DNA of 64,000 nt from an uncultured Clostridia bacterium (GTDB taxonomy: Bacteria; Bacillota; Clostridia; HGM11514). The position numbers and the translations under genes are program-made. This document shows, in pieces, positions 35,047-42,505 of this stretch. Where the stretch lies: NCBI GenBank assembly GCA_934464705.1, contig CAKSKB010000011.1, positions 1 to 64,000 on the forward strand, given 5' to 3'. Numbering within the stretch: position 1 is the first letter of the stretch; the number at the start of each line of letters is the position of its first letter. The notes below the pieces were generated by a model. It saw only the letters and a program-made list of their open reading frames with translations, was not told where the DNA came from and did no database searches.

Positions 35047-35580
35047 TTACTTAAAATCATATCCTGCCATAATCGCCTTTTTATTAAGTTCAAGCATGGA
35101 CATTCTCTTGGGAGGGGTCATCTTTTCAAGACCCGAAAGAACGGTATCGATATCGAGAATACCCGTTTCCTTCACGATTTTACCGACAATTATCATGTTG
35201 GCAAGCTTTGAAGCGTCCATTTCCATTGCCATTTCTGTTGCCGGAATATCAAAATACTTAATATCGTCCCTTGAATTTTCGGCATCGATAAGGGTGCTGT
35301 CCTTAATAACCACGCCGCCGGGCTTAACCGTCTTTTCAAACTTCTCGAACGACGGCTTATTCATAACCGCAAGGATAGTCGGAACGGTTACAAGCGGCGA
35401 GCTTACGGGGGAATCCGACACGATTACATGACAGTTCGCCGTGCCGCCTCTCATTTCGGGGCCGTACGAAGGAAGCCACGAAACCTCTTTTTCCGCTTTC
35501 ATTGCCGAGTACGCCAGAACCTTACCCGAAAACAGTATGCCCTGACCGCCGAAGCCTGCAAATATAAGTTCATGTGTCAT
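35047..35580 (-). CDS. 2-oxoacid:ferredoxin oxidoreductase, gamma subunit
   Basis: Gamma domain of a four-subunit 2-oxoacid (2-oxoglutarate or branched-chain keto acid) ferredoxin oxidoreductase. The 177 residues start THELIFAGFGGQGILFSGKV, the standard motif, and contain SWLPSYGPEMRGGTANCHVI. Last gene of the operon, 1 nt after the beta gene. Substrate not determined. Confidence 0.93.
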   Translation of the reverse strand: MTHELIFAGFGGQGILFSGKVLAYSAMKAEKEVSWLPSYGPEMRGGTANCHVIVSDSPVSSPLVTVPTILAVMNKPSFEKFEKTVKPGGVVIKDSTLIDAENSRDDIKYFDIPATEMAMEMDASKLANMIIVGKIVKETGILDIDTVLSGLEKMTPPKRMSMLELNKKAIMAGYDFK

Positions 35581-35581
35581 A

Positions 35582-36328
35582 TTATTTGCCCTCCTCTACA
35601 TCACGGAACACCCCGAGCGGATAGTGCTTAAGCATATTTTCTTCCATCCACTTCATGGCGTCAATCGGCGACATTCCCCAGTTTGTGGGGCAGGTGGAAA
35701 CGACCTCGATAAAGCTGTAGCCCTTGCCTTCAACCTGGTATCTGAATGCCTTCTCGATTGCCGCCTTTGCCGCCTTGATATTTTTGATATTATTAACGGT
35801 TACCCTCTCGATATAAGCCGGACCGTCAAGACTTGCAAGCATTTCGCAAACCCTTATGGGGTTGCCCTGGGTCTTGACATCTCTTCCGTAAGGTGAGGTC
35901 TGCGTAACCTGACCGGGGAGCGATGTCGGCGCCATCTGACCGCCTGTCATACCGTAAATTGCGTTGTTTATAAATATAATTGTGATATTTTCGCCTCTTG
36001 CGGCTGCGTGAACGGTTTCAGCCGTACCGATTGCCGCCAGGTCGCCGTCGCCCTGATAAGCGAAAACAATATTGTTCGGATTTGTTCTCTTGATACCGGT
36101 TGCAACCGCCGGTGCTCTGCCGTGCGATGCCTCCTGCATATCACATTCAAAATAATTATATGCCATAACCGAGCACCCAACCGGTGCAACACCGATTGTT
36201 CTGCCCTCAATCCCGAGGCTGTCTATCGCTTCGGCAACGAGCCTGTGCACGATACCGTGCGGACATCCGGGGCAATAATGCAGCGTTGTATCCGTAAGTG
36301 CGTGAGGTCTTGTGAATACCTTTTCCAT
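35582..36328 (-). CDS. 2-oxoacid:ferredoxin oxidoreductase, beta (TPP) subunit
   Basis: Thiamine-diphosphate-binding subunit of 248 residues. It has the cysteine pair YCPGCPHGIVHRL near the start, the TPP/Mg motif YQGDGDLAAIGTAETVHAAA and FINNAIYGMTGGQMAPTS. Its start overlaps the alpha stop. Works with alpha, gamma and delta to oxidise a 2-oxoacid to an acyl-CoA while reducing ferredoxin, or the reverse. Confidence 0.94.
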   Translation of the reverse strand: MEKVFTRPHALTDTTLHYCPGCPHGIVHRLVAEAIDSLGIEGRTIGVAPVGCSVMAYNYFECDMQEASHGRAPAVATGIKRTNPNNIVFAYQGDGDLAAIGTAETVHAAARGENITIIFINNAIYGMTGGQMAPTSLPGQVTQTSPYGRDVKTQGNPIRVCEMLASLDGPAYIERVTVNNIKNIKAAKAAIEKAFRYQVEGKGYSFIEVVSTCPTNWGMSPIDAMKWMEENMLKHYPLGVFRDVEEGK

Positions 36329-37398
36329 TATCTTGCACCTCCTACGATTTTTTCAGCTTCCGCCGCTATTTCGGCGGGGGTGGGAACCATTCCGCCGGTT
36401 CTTCCGTAGAAGTGAACATCAGTCTTGCCGTCAACTGCGAGCTTTACATCCTCAACCATCTGACCCATACTCATTTCAACGGTAAGAATCGGTTTTTTCA
36501 GTTCTGCGGCTTTTTTGAATGCGTCCTTCGGGAACGGCCAGAGCGTAATCGGTCTGATAATGCCGACCTTGATTCCTTTTTCCGCAAGAAGCTGCTTTGC
36601 GTTCTTTGCAATTCTCGAAATTGTGCCGTAAGCCGTGATTATGATGTCAGCGTCTTCAACATCGACGCATTCAACCATAACCTCATTTTCCTCAATCTGC
36701 TTATATCTTTCGTAGCGCTCGAACACAATTTTTTCAAGTTCATCAGGCTGTAAAAACAGCGAGTTGATGATATTTCTCCTGCGTTTCATGCCTGTACCGG
36801 TTGTAGCCCACGGCTTTGAAACGGTTTCGGTATTTTCGCTGTCCTCGGGGAACTCAACCGGTTCCATCATCTGCCCTATCATACCGTCGCCCATTATCAT
36901 CGCCGGCATTCTGTACTTATCGGCAATGTCGAAAGCGTGGCGTGTGAGGTCAACAATTTCCTGTATGGATGAAGGTGCAATTACGAACAAATGATAATCG
37001 CCGTGTCCGCCGCCCTTTGTTGCCTGGAAATAATCGCTCTGTGCAGGCTGGATTCCGCCCAGACCCGGGCCGCCTCTTACGATATTAACTATTACGCAGG
37101 GCAAATCCGCACCGGCAATATACGAAATACCCTCTTGTTTAAGGCTGATTCCGGGAGATGAGGACGATGTCATAACCCTTGCGCCGGCACCCGCTGCGCC
37201 GTAAACCATATTGATTGCGGAAACCTCGCTTTCCGCCTGGAGGAACACTCCGCCCTCTATTTTGGGAAGCTTTTTCGCCATATACGCCGCAAGCTCCGTC
37301 TGAGGTGTGATAGGATAGCCGAAAAACATCTTGCAGCCTGCCCTGATAGCGGACTCGGCTATGGCTTCGTTACCCTTCATCAAAATCTTTTCTGCCAT
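36328..37398 (-). CDS. 2-oxoacid:ferredoxin oxidoreductase, alpha subunit
   Basis: The 356-residue alpha subunit begins KILMKGNEAIAESAIRAGCK with FFGYPITPQTELAAYMAKKL, contains AESEVSAINMVYGAAGAGAR and SSSPGISLKQEGISY, and a Rossmann-like C-terminal domain (PITLWPFPKDAFKKAAE). The motifs are those of the VorB/KorA group, not of a single-chain pyruvate enzyme. It lies 15 nt after the delta ferredoxin gene. Confidence 0.93.
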   Translation of the reverse strand: MAEKILMKGNEAIAESAIRAGCKMFFGYPITPQTELAAYMAKKLPKIEGGVFLQAESEVSAINMVYGAAGAGARVMTSSSSPGISLKQEGISYIAGADLPCVIVNIVRGGPGLGGIQPAQSDYFQATKGGGHGDYHLFVIAPSSIQEIVDLTRHAFDIADKYRMPAMIMGDGMIGQMMEPVEFPEDSENTETVSKPWATTGTGMKRRRNIINSLFLQPDELEKIVFERYERYKQIEENEVMVECVDVEDADIIITAYGTISRIAKNAKQLLAEKGIKVGIIRPITLWPFPKDAFKKAAELKKPILTVEMSMGQMVEDVKLAVDGKTDVHFYGRTGGMVPTPAEIAAEAEKIVGGAR

Positions 37399-37413
37399 TT
37401 TGCATTCTCCTCT

Positions 37414-37620
37414 CTATCTTTCTACCTCAATGACAACATCGGGGCAAATCGTTGCGCAGAAAGCACAGCCGATACACTTTTCCTTTTCGGTTACCTCCGC
37501 CGGGTGAAAGCCCTTGCTGTTAATTCGGTCTTTCGCCATATGGACTATCCCCTTGGGACATACCGTCGTGCAAAGCTGACAGCCCTTGCACTTGTCTTCG
37601 TTGAAAATTACATTTGCCAT
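37414..37620 (-). CDS. 2-oxoacid:ferredoxin oxidoreductase, delta (ferredoxin) subunit
   Basis: A 68-residue protein with two [4Fe-4S] motifs, CKGCQLCTTVCPKG and CIGCAFCATICPDV. It is the built-in electron carrier of the complex, encoded just before alpha. Confidence 0.94.
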   Translation of the reverse strand: MANVIFNEDKCKGCQLCTTVCPKGIVHMAKDRINSKGFHPAEVTEKEKCIGCAFCATICPDVVIEVER

Positions 37621-37633
37621 TACTTAAAACCTC

Positions 37634-38287
37634 CTAAAACGGCCTTTTTATATAAAAGTCCAATTTAAAAAATTTATTCCTGTTTTTAATAAGACCGGAG
37701 TTTTCCCCGTCCGATGCGACAAACACAAGAGGAATCCCGGTTCTTTCTGATACAGCCTCGCACATTTCCTCGCCGCCGCGGACAATCTCGGGGGTTGTTT
37801 CGTCCAGAAGATTGGTATTGCTCACAATCCCGGTAAATTTAAGCCCGGACGACATTTCGATTGCGCGAATCATTTCAATTGTGTGTTCTGCGGTATCCGT
37901 GAAGGGTCTGTTTTTGTTTACGACAAGGAACATATCGTATCCGCACAGTTCCAGCTGTTTCCTGAACATACCGAGTACGACCGCACCCTCGTCATCTCCG
38001 CCGACATCGAAAACAGCACGGGCGGAACCGTCCTCAAAAACGGAGTTAATTTCCCCCGGAATCGAGATTATATCAAGGTTTGTGTTTGCAAATTCGGGTG
38101 AAATCACCTTCACGCCGGCATCCTCAAGCTCACGCTCAGCGTCTTTCGTGCGGAAATACGGATTAACCGTATCCATATCCGCAATCACAACATTTTCATG
38201 GGTTTTGCGAAGGTGCATTGCGTAATTCACGGCAAATTCTGTTTTGCCGCTGCCGAAATGCCCCGCGATTACTGTTATACGCTTCAT
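37634..38287 (-). CDS. P-loop ATP-binding protein of the 2-oxoacid oxidoreductase operon
   Basis: A 217-residue SIMIBI/ParA-like NTPase: Walker A VIAGHFGSGKTEFAVNYA, a signature VVIADMDTVNPYFRT resembling ParA/ArsA proteins, and VFDVGGDDEGA as Walker B. Similar genes are commonly seen at the head of kor/vor operons in Clostridia. A role in assembling or loading Fe-S clusters of the complex is a reasonable guess, not shown. First gene of the operon. Confidence 0.8.
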   Translation of the reverse strand: MKRITVIAGHFGSGKTEFAVNYAMHLRKTHENVVIADMDTVNPYFRTKDAERELEDAGVKVISPEFANTNLDIISIPGEINSVFEDGSARAVFDVGGDDEGAVVLGMFRKQLELCGYDMFLVVNKNRPFTDTAEHTIEMIRAIEMSSGLKFTGIVSNTNLLDETTPEIVRGGEEMCEAVSERTGIPLVFVASDGENSGLIKNRNKFFKLDFYIKRPF

Positions 38288-38310
38288 AAATTCACCTGCT
38301 TATTATATTA

Positions 38311-38339
38311 ATTATAGCACATGAAAAAATCATTGTCAA
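38311..38339 (-). promoter_or_regulatory. Promoter of the 2-oxoacid oxidoreductase operon
   Basis: Minus strand TTGACA (38339-38334), 17-bp spacer, TATAAT (38316-38311). Both boxes are perfect. Confidence 0.88.
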
Positions 38340-38353
38340 CCGATAAATCTTAC

Positions 38354-38379
38354 AAAAAAAGCCGCATTAAAGCGGCTTT
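38354..38379 (-). terminator. Terminator of the nuclease gene
   Basis: AAAGCCGC/GCGGCTTT arms with loop ATTAAA and a 7-T run on the minus strand. The stem overlaps the stop codon of the nuclease gene. Confidence 0.85.
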
Positions 38380-39454
38380 ATTTATCAGCTGTATTCTCAC
38401 CGGTTGCGTAATTGAGAATAACCCCGGGCTGAACATTATAGCAGAACACGCAGAACGCAATCCCCTGTCCTTTATCCTCAACCGAAAAGGCTTCCATCAG
38501 CACGCCCGACGACAGCAGATTTTCGCCGTCAAACACAGGCGTAACGCGGTACATAACATGATTTCCGGTGGATTTTATATATTCCGCAACCATGTTTTCA
38601 AACGGCAGCATACCGTTTACATTCATATATCTTGTGCCGGTTATGAGATTGCGTTCGTTTGCGTTCTCGCCCGTCAGCTGAAACCCCAGAAGGTGGCAGC
38701 GGTTATACACATACCCTCCGGGAACGCCCTCATACTTTGCGTTTTTCCAGCCGGTCGGCCTGATTTTTGATATGTCGCCCCGCTTTTCTGCCGGCATAGT
38801 ATCCGTTGCGGCGGAAGCCTCCGCAACGCCGCAGCGCCCCAGATTATCAAGCGTTTCGTAATACTCGAACGAAGCACCGATTTTTTCGTAATCCTTAAAA
38901 TACGGTTCATTGCCGTTTATCACCGAAAACGCCTCTCCGCTATAGTCTTTAAGCCCCGCTTTAAGGCGGCGGTACTCGTCCCCGGTAAAAGAATCACGGA
39001 TTATCCATACGGTTTTGGAAACCTCGTCCCACGCAACGGCAAAGTTAAAGCTTTCGGCAACAAACCGCACCGGAAGCATGGTTCTGCCGCCGATAATCTC
39101 GGGAGGCATATCAAGCGTACACTTCGAGCCGTTAAAATACGCATCACACTGCCCGACCGTAAGCTCCGCTTTATCTCCCGAAACCGAAAGCACTGCCGTT
39201 TTTGACCGGTCATCCCACGAAACCTCGCCGCCGAACGCCTCGATTACTGCCCTTATCGGAAGGAGCGTCCTCCCCGACACCGAAACCGGCACAGTGCCCG
39301 AATTATCTATCGCCTCCGAAACGCCGTTAACTTCTATTTCGGGATTCCCGAGCTGCAGCTTAACCACAACCTCGCCCGTGTCAATTTCCGCCGAAACCGC
39401 AGACGAAAACGCCAGAATTACAATTAAACAAATAAGAAACCTGATTTTCTTCAT
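38378..39454 (-). CDS. Secreted DNA/RNA non-specific endonuclease with copper-amine-oxidase-N domain
   Basis: Exported 358-residue protein. Residues 1-22 form a signal peptide (KKIRFLICLIVILAFSSAVSA). Next comes a copper amine oxidase N-terminal-like domain (about 35-150, repeats GRTLLPIRAVIEAFGGEVSW and GRTMLPVRFVAESFNFAVAW), used as an envelope or stalk module in Clostridia. The C-terminal nuclease domain has YNRCHLLGFQLTGENANERN and LITGTRYMNVNGM, the EndA/NucA form of the DRGH-type active site, with Cys in place of Gly. Likely degrades extracellular nucleic acid for nutrients or uptake. Monocistronic, with its own promoter. Confidence 0.85.
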   Translation of the reverse strand: MKKIRFLICLIVILAFSSAVSAEIDTGEVVVKLQLGNPEIEVNGVSEAIDNSGTVPVSVSGRTLLPIRAVIEAFGGEVSWDDRSKTAVLSVSGDKAELTVGQCDAYFNGSKCTLDMPPEIIGGRTMLPVRFVAESFNFAVAWDEVSKTVWIIRDSFTGDEYRRLKAGLKDYSGEAFSVINGNEPYFKDYEKIGASFEYYETLDNLGRCGVAEASAATDTMPAEKRGDISKIRPTGWKNAKYEGVPGGYVYNRCHLLGFQLTGENANERNLITGTRYMNVNGMLPFENMVAEYIKSTGNHVMYRVTPVFDGENLLSSGVLMEAFSVEDKGQGIAFCVFCYNVQPGVILNYATGENTADK

Positions 39455-39486
39455 TTTAAGCTGTACTCCTTAGAGTTTGTTACTAT

Positions 39487-39515
39487 ATTTTACCACACCC
39501 GTTCCGGTTTGTCAA
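39487..39515 (-). promoter_or_regulatory. Promoter of the nuclease gene
   Basis: Minus strand TTGACA (39515-39510), 17-bp spacer, TAAAAT (39492-39487). Confidence 0.8.
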
Positions 39516-39518
39516 TAT

Positions 39519-39546
39519 AAAAAAGGCTCCCCCTTTTGGGAGAGCC
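39519..39546 (-). terminator. Terminator of the Na+:alanine/glycine symporter gene
   Basis: AGGCTCTCCC on the minus strand pairs (one G-U) with GGGGGAGCCT, followed by TTTTTT. Confidence 0.85.
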
Positions 39547-39554
39547 TGACGGAT

Positions 39555-40979
39555 TTATTTAATTGTTTTAAGTTTATTTATAAACAGCTTTGTTTCGGTT
39601 CTGACAACGCCGTTCAACGCAAAGAGCGCAACGAGGTTCGGGAACGCCATAAGACCGTTTACGATGTCGGCGAGGGTCCAAACGAAGTCAACCTTGAGGT
39701 AAGGACCTACAAAAACCGCAAGAATGTAAAGGAATCTGTATGTAAGAATCGGTTTTTTCTTATTGCCCACAAGATACTGGAGGCACTTTTCGGAGTAGTA
39801 ATCCCAGCCGAGAATTGTTGTGAAAGCAAAGAACACAAGGCAAAGCATCAGAAGGAACGCACAAACGCTGTTGTTGAAGGGAAGCCCCAATTCAAACGCT
39901 TTTGTGGTGATTTCAACGCCGACAAGTTCCTTTGTCATACCTGCCTTATACGCACCGGTAAGAACGATTGCAAGACCTGTTATCGTGCAGACAATGATGG
40001 TATCAAAGAATGTACCCGTCATGCAGACAAGACCCTGGCGTGCAGGTTCTTTTGTTTTTGCAGCTGCAGCCGCAATAGGAGCGGAACCGATACCCGATTC
40101 ATTCGAAAAAATACCTCTTGCGATACCGTTACGCATTGCGGAAACGATAGTGATACCGAGAGCGCCGCCGAACACCGCCTTAGGTGCGAACGCACTTTTA
40201 ACGATGAGCACAATTGCTGCCGGAACTTCCGTTATATTGCCGATAATCAGCACGATACCGCAGATGAAGTAAAGAACCGCCATGAAGGGCACAACGACCT
40301 GAGAAACGCTTGCGATTCTCTTGATACCGCCGATGATAACGAGTGCGGCAAAGACGGTTACGAGAATACCCGAAATAACTGTCGGCCATGCGTAAGCATT
40401 TTTGCCGATTGAGAATGCAACCTGAGCCTTATCGGGGTCGAAAAAGTTCTGAACCGCAGCGGTGATACCGTTAATCTGGGTCATTGTTCCGATACCGAGG
40501 ATACCCACGAGCATACCGAAAATTGCGAACAGCTTTGCAAGCCATTTCCACTTTGCGCCCATACCCTTTTCTATATAATAGAAAGGTCCGCCGAGGATTT
40601 TGCCGTCGGAATCAACCTGTCTGAACTTAACCGCAAGCAGACCTTCGGCATACTTTGTAGCCATACCGAGGAACGCCGCAAATTCCATCCAGAAAAGTGC
40701 GCCCGGGCCGCCGGCAGCAATTGCGGTTGCAACGCCGACGATATTACCCGTTCCGATTGTTGCGGAAAGAGCCGTACAGAGTGCACCGAAGCTTGAAACA
40801 TCGCCTTCGCCCTCCTCTTCGTTTTTGAGCATGAATTTGAGAGCTTTGGGAAGGTGCCTTACCTGAACAAGCCCCGTTCTGACCGTGAGGAGAAAGCCGA
40901 CCGCCAAAATAAGCACGATCATCGGTATACCCCAGACATAGCCGTCAATTGTGTCAAGAAGTGCCGTAAATTGCTTCAT
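39555..40979 (-). CDS. Na+:alanine/glycine symporter (AGCS family)
   Basis: Membrane symporter of 474 residues with about 10-11 helices. It shows the AGCS signatures SATIGTGNIVGVATAIAAGG, GALFWMEFAAFLGMATKYAE and FSNESGIGSAPIAAAAA. The start at 40979 has GGAGG 7 nt upstream. The open frame runs further upstream through the riboswitch but has no ribosome site there. Control by a glycine riboswitch suggests glycine as the substrate and the symporter as an importer or a relief valve. Confidence 0.93.
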   Translation of the reverse strand: MKQFTALLDTIDGYVWGIPMIVLILAVGFLLTVRTGLVQVRHLPKALKFMLKNEEEGEGDVSSFGALCTALSATIGTGNIVGVATAIAAGGPGALFWMEFAAFLGMATKYAEGLLAVKFRQVDSDGKILGGPFYYIEKGMGAKWKWLAKLFAIFGMLVGILGIGTMTQINGITAAVQNFFDPDKAQVAFSIGKNAYAWPTVISGILVTVFAALVIIGGIKRIASVSQVVVPFMAVLYFICGIVLIIGNITEVPAAIVLIVKSAFAPKAVFGGALGITIVSAMRNGIARGIFSNESGIGSAPIAAAAAKTKEPARQGLVCMTGTFFDTIIVCTITGLAIVLTGAYKAGMTKELVGVEITTKAFELGLPFNNSVCAFLLMLCLVFFAFTTILGWDYYSEKCLQYLVGNKKKPILTYRFLYILAVFVGPYLKVDFVWTLADIVNGLMAFPNLVALFALNGVVRTETKLFINKLKTIK

Positions 40980-40994
40980 ATTAAAGCCTCCAAT

Positions 40995-41027
40995 TAAAAA
41001 AGTTACCGACCCAAAAGGCGGTAACTT
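40995..41027 (-). terminator. Riboswitch expression-platform terminator
   Basis: On the minus strand, AAGTTACCG pairs with CGGTAACTT and runs into TTTTTT just before the ribosome site of the symporter gene. Its position after the glycine aptamer makes it the transcriptional switch. Confidence 0.8.
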
Positions 41028-41049
41028 CAAAAAACACAAGTTAAAAAAC

Positions 41050-41160
41050 TTAGTCTTCGTCCTTTTGCCTGAGAGTTTCGGCGGTTTCCCGCCTTGCCCC
41101 TTCGGCACTCAACTTAATGAGGTTCTCCGAAGTTCCCTACGCTTCCGGTTTTATCCGGAA
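41050..41160 (-). ncRNA. Glycine riboswitch aptamer
   Basis: The minus strand carries the hallmark glycine-aptamer segments GCCGAAGGGGCAAGG (41106-41092), GGCGGGAAACCGCC as the P3-type stem, and CTCTCAGGCAAAAGGACG (41075-41058). A hairpin CTTCCGG...CCGGAAG precedes it. One full aptamer is visible; the upstream hairpin may be a ghost second aptamer. It sits between a sigma-A promoter and the terminator at 40995-41027. Confidence 0.92.
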
Positions 41161-41193
41161 ACATCATTGGGTCATATTAAATTCAACTATTTA

Positions 41194-41222
41194 AGAATAT
41201 CACAAAATTCCCTAAATGTCAA
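41194..41222 (-). promoter_or_regulatory. Promoter of the glycine-riboswitch transcript
   Basis: Minus strand TTGACA (41222-41217), 17-bp spacer, TATTCT (41199-41194), giving a leader of about 200 nt. Confidence 0.75.
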
Positions 41223-41240
41223 TAGGTTTTTACAAATTTT

Positions 41241-42395
41241 TTAATATTTATAATGAAGCAGAAAATCGGCGTACTGCATTCCCATTTTTTCGAGCAGTTC
41301 CTGGGTTACGGGAACATACGATTCACTTGCCCTGTCCCATATTTCAAAGCGGCTGAACTCCATTGTTGTGCAGAGTGCACGGTAGTTTTCGGAACCGTAA
41401 TCAAAGAAGCACTCGATTCCGTTGGGGTTTTTGTCATGCCACCAGAAGGTTTCAGGCTTTTCAAAATCGCACGCAGCGAGCATCGCTCTCTGGAATTTAA
41501 GGCGGCGTGCCTGATAATCATCATCAAACTGCCCGGGATTAAACTCAGTAAGATTTCCGCCCGATTCCGAAGGGTCGCACCAGCCGTTATGCATATCGGT
41601 CATAACAAGCATTTCGCAGCCGTCCGCAGCAAGCCCTCTTATAAACCTGTCGATATTGATATTTTCGGGATTTGTAAGCTTACCCCAGTCGCGGTTTATA
41701 TCGGTATGCTGCTCTTTTCTTGCCATATCGCCGTAAAGCCCTTCAACCGCAACCGACGGTATAACAAAGAACGAATAGTCCTTTATCTCATCGATATGCG
41801 CCTTAAGATAACGCATTGCGCCGACAAGCGCATGGCACCCGGAAACCTCAATCGTATGCACATTCGCCTGAAGCCATATTACTTTTTTGCCGTTTCCGAA
41901 GCGGAACGCCGGGATATCAAAGCCCGCTCTTGTTTCGGCAACCTTCACGCGGAAATCCTTGTATTCTTCGCACAGCGCTTCAAGTTCCTCGACCGAAAAC
42001 GGTATATTTACCGCAGCAGAAAGCCTTCCGCTTTCGGGAAGCGTAACGGTGAAATCGAAGTCAAACCCGGTCTTTTTAACATCGGTGAAATGCTTCCAGT
42101 GAATTTCGTCCTCGCTTATATACATTGTGCGCTCCGCAACCAGCCCGAAGCTCTGCACAAACCAGTAAACATGCTCCTTTTTGGACTTTTCCGGGTCATA
42201 CGGCGGCCAGTGCATTATTACGCGCACCCTCTCTCCGGGTTTCCCGATTATGCGGCAGCGCCAGTTATAGTGCATATTTATCGTGCCGCTTTCAATCTCG
42301 TATTTTGTGAGCGCCGGTGTGCACTCGATTCTGTCATCGTAAAGTTCGATATTATTGCAGTCCCCTCCGGGGAAAAAGCCCGTCATTAATGCCAT
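41241..42395 (-). CDS. M14-family zinc carboxypeptidase, cytosolic-type
   Basis: The 384-residue protein has no signal peptide. A beta-rich N-terminal domain of about 155 residues (FDFDFTVTLPESGRLSAAVN) resembles the one before eukaryotic-like cytosolic carboxypeptidases. The peptidase part shows HTIE as the HxxE zinc pair (ANVHTIEVSGCHALVGA), the substrate-binding DINRDWG, a third zinc His in MTDMHNGW and the catalytic Glu in CTTMEFSRFE. It would trim C-terminal residues from peptides or proteins in the cell. Its own promoter lies at 42419-42447. Confidence 0.8.
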   Translation of the reverse strand: MALMTGFFPGGDCNNIELYDDRIECTPALTKYEIESGTINMHYNWRCRIIGKPGERVRVIMHWPPYDPEKSKKEHVYWFVQSFGLVAERTMYISEDEIHWKHFTDVKKTGFDFDFTVTLPESGRLSAAVNIPFSVEELEALCEEYKDFRVKVAETRAGFDIPAFRFGNGKKVIWLQANVHTIEVSGCHALVGAMRYLKAHIDEIKDYSFFVIPSVAVEGLYGDMARKEQHTDINRDWGKLTNPENINIDRFIRGLAADGCEMLVMTDMHNGWCDPSESGGNLTEFNPGQFDDDYQARRLKFQRAMLAACDFEKPETFWWHDKNPNGIECFFDYGSENYRALCTTMEFSRFEIWDRASESYVPVTQELLEKMGMQYADFLLHYKY

Positions 42396-42418
42396 AAATA
42401 ATCAACTCCTTGTTCGGA

Positions 42419-42447
42419 ATTATAATACAAAACGGTCAAAAATTCAA
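42419..42447 (-). promoter_or_regulatory. Promoter of the M14 peptidase gene
   Basis: Minus strand TTGAAT (42447-42442), 17-bp spacer, TATAAT (42424-42419). Confidence 0.75.
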
Positions 42448-42468
42448 CAGTTTTTTTTAAAAATGCAA

Positions 42469-42497
42469 ACCCCTTCCGCAAAACATGCAAAAGGGGT
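42469..42497 (-). terminator. Terminator of the GH3 gene
   Basis: ACCCCTT/AAGGGGT arms followed on the minus strand by a T-rich stretch (TTGCATTTTT). Confidence 0.6.
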
Positions 42498-42505
42498 CAT
42501 AAATG

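Noticed and set aside
39477..40412. 311-codon plus-strand open frame
   Set aside because: Antisense to the Na+:alanine/glycine symporter gene, with a low-complexity Asn/Cys/Arg composition typical of shadow frames.
41253..42389. 378-codon plus-strand open frame
   Set aside because: Mirror image of the M14 peptidase gene; no ribosome site or recognisable motif.
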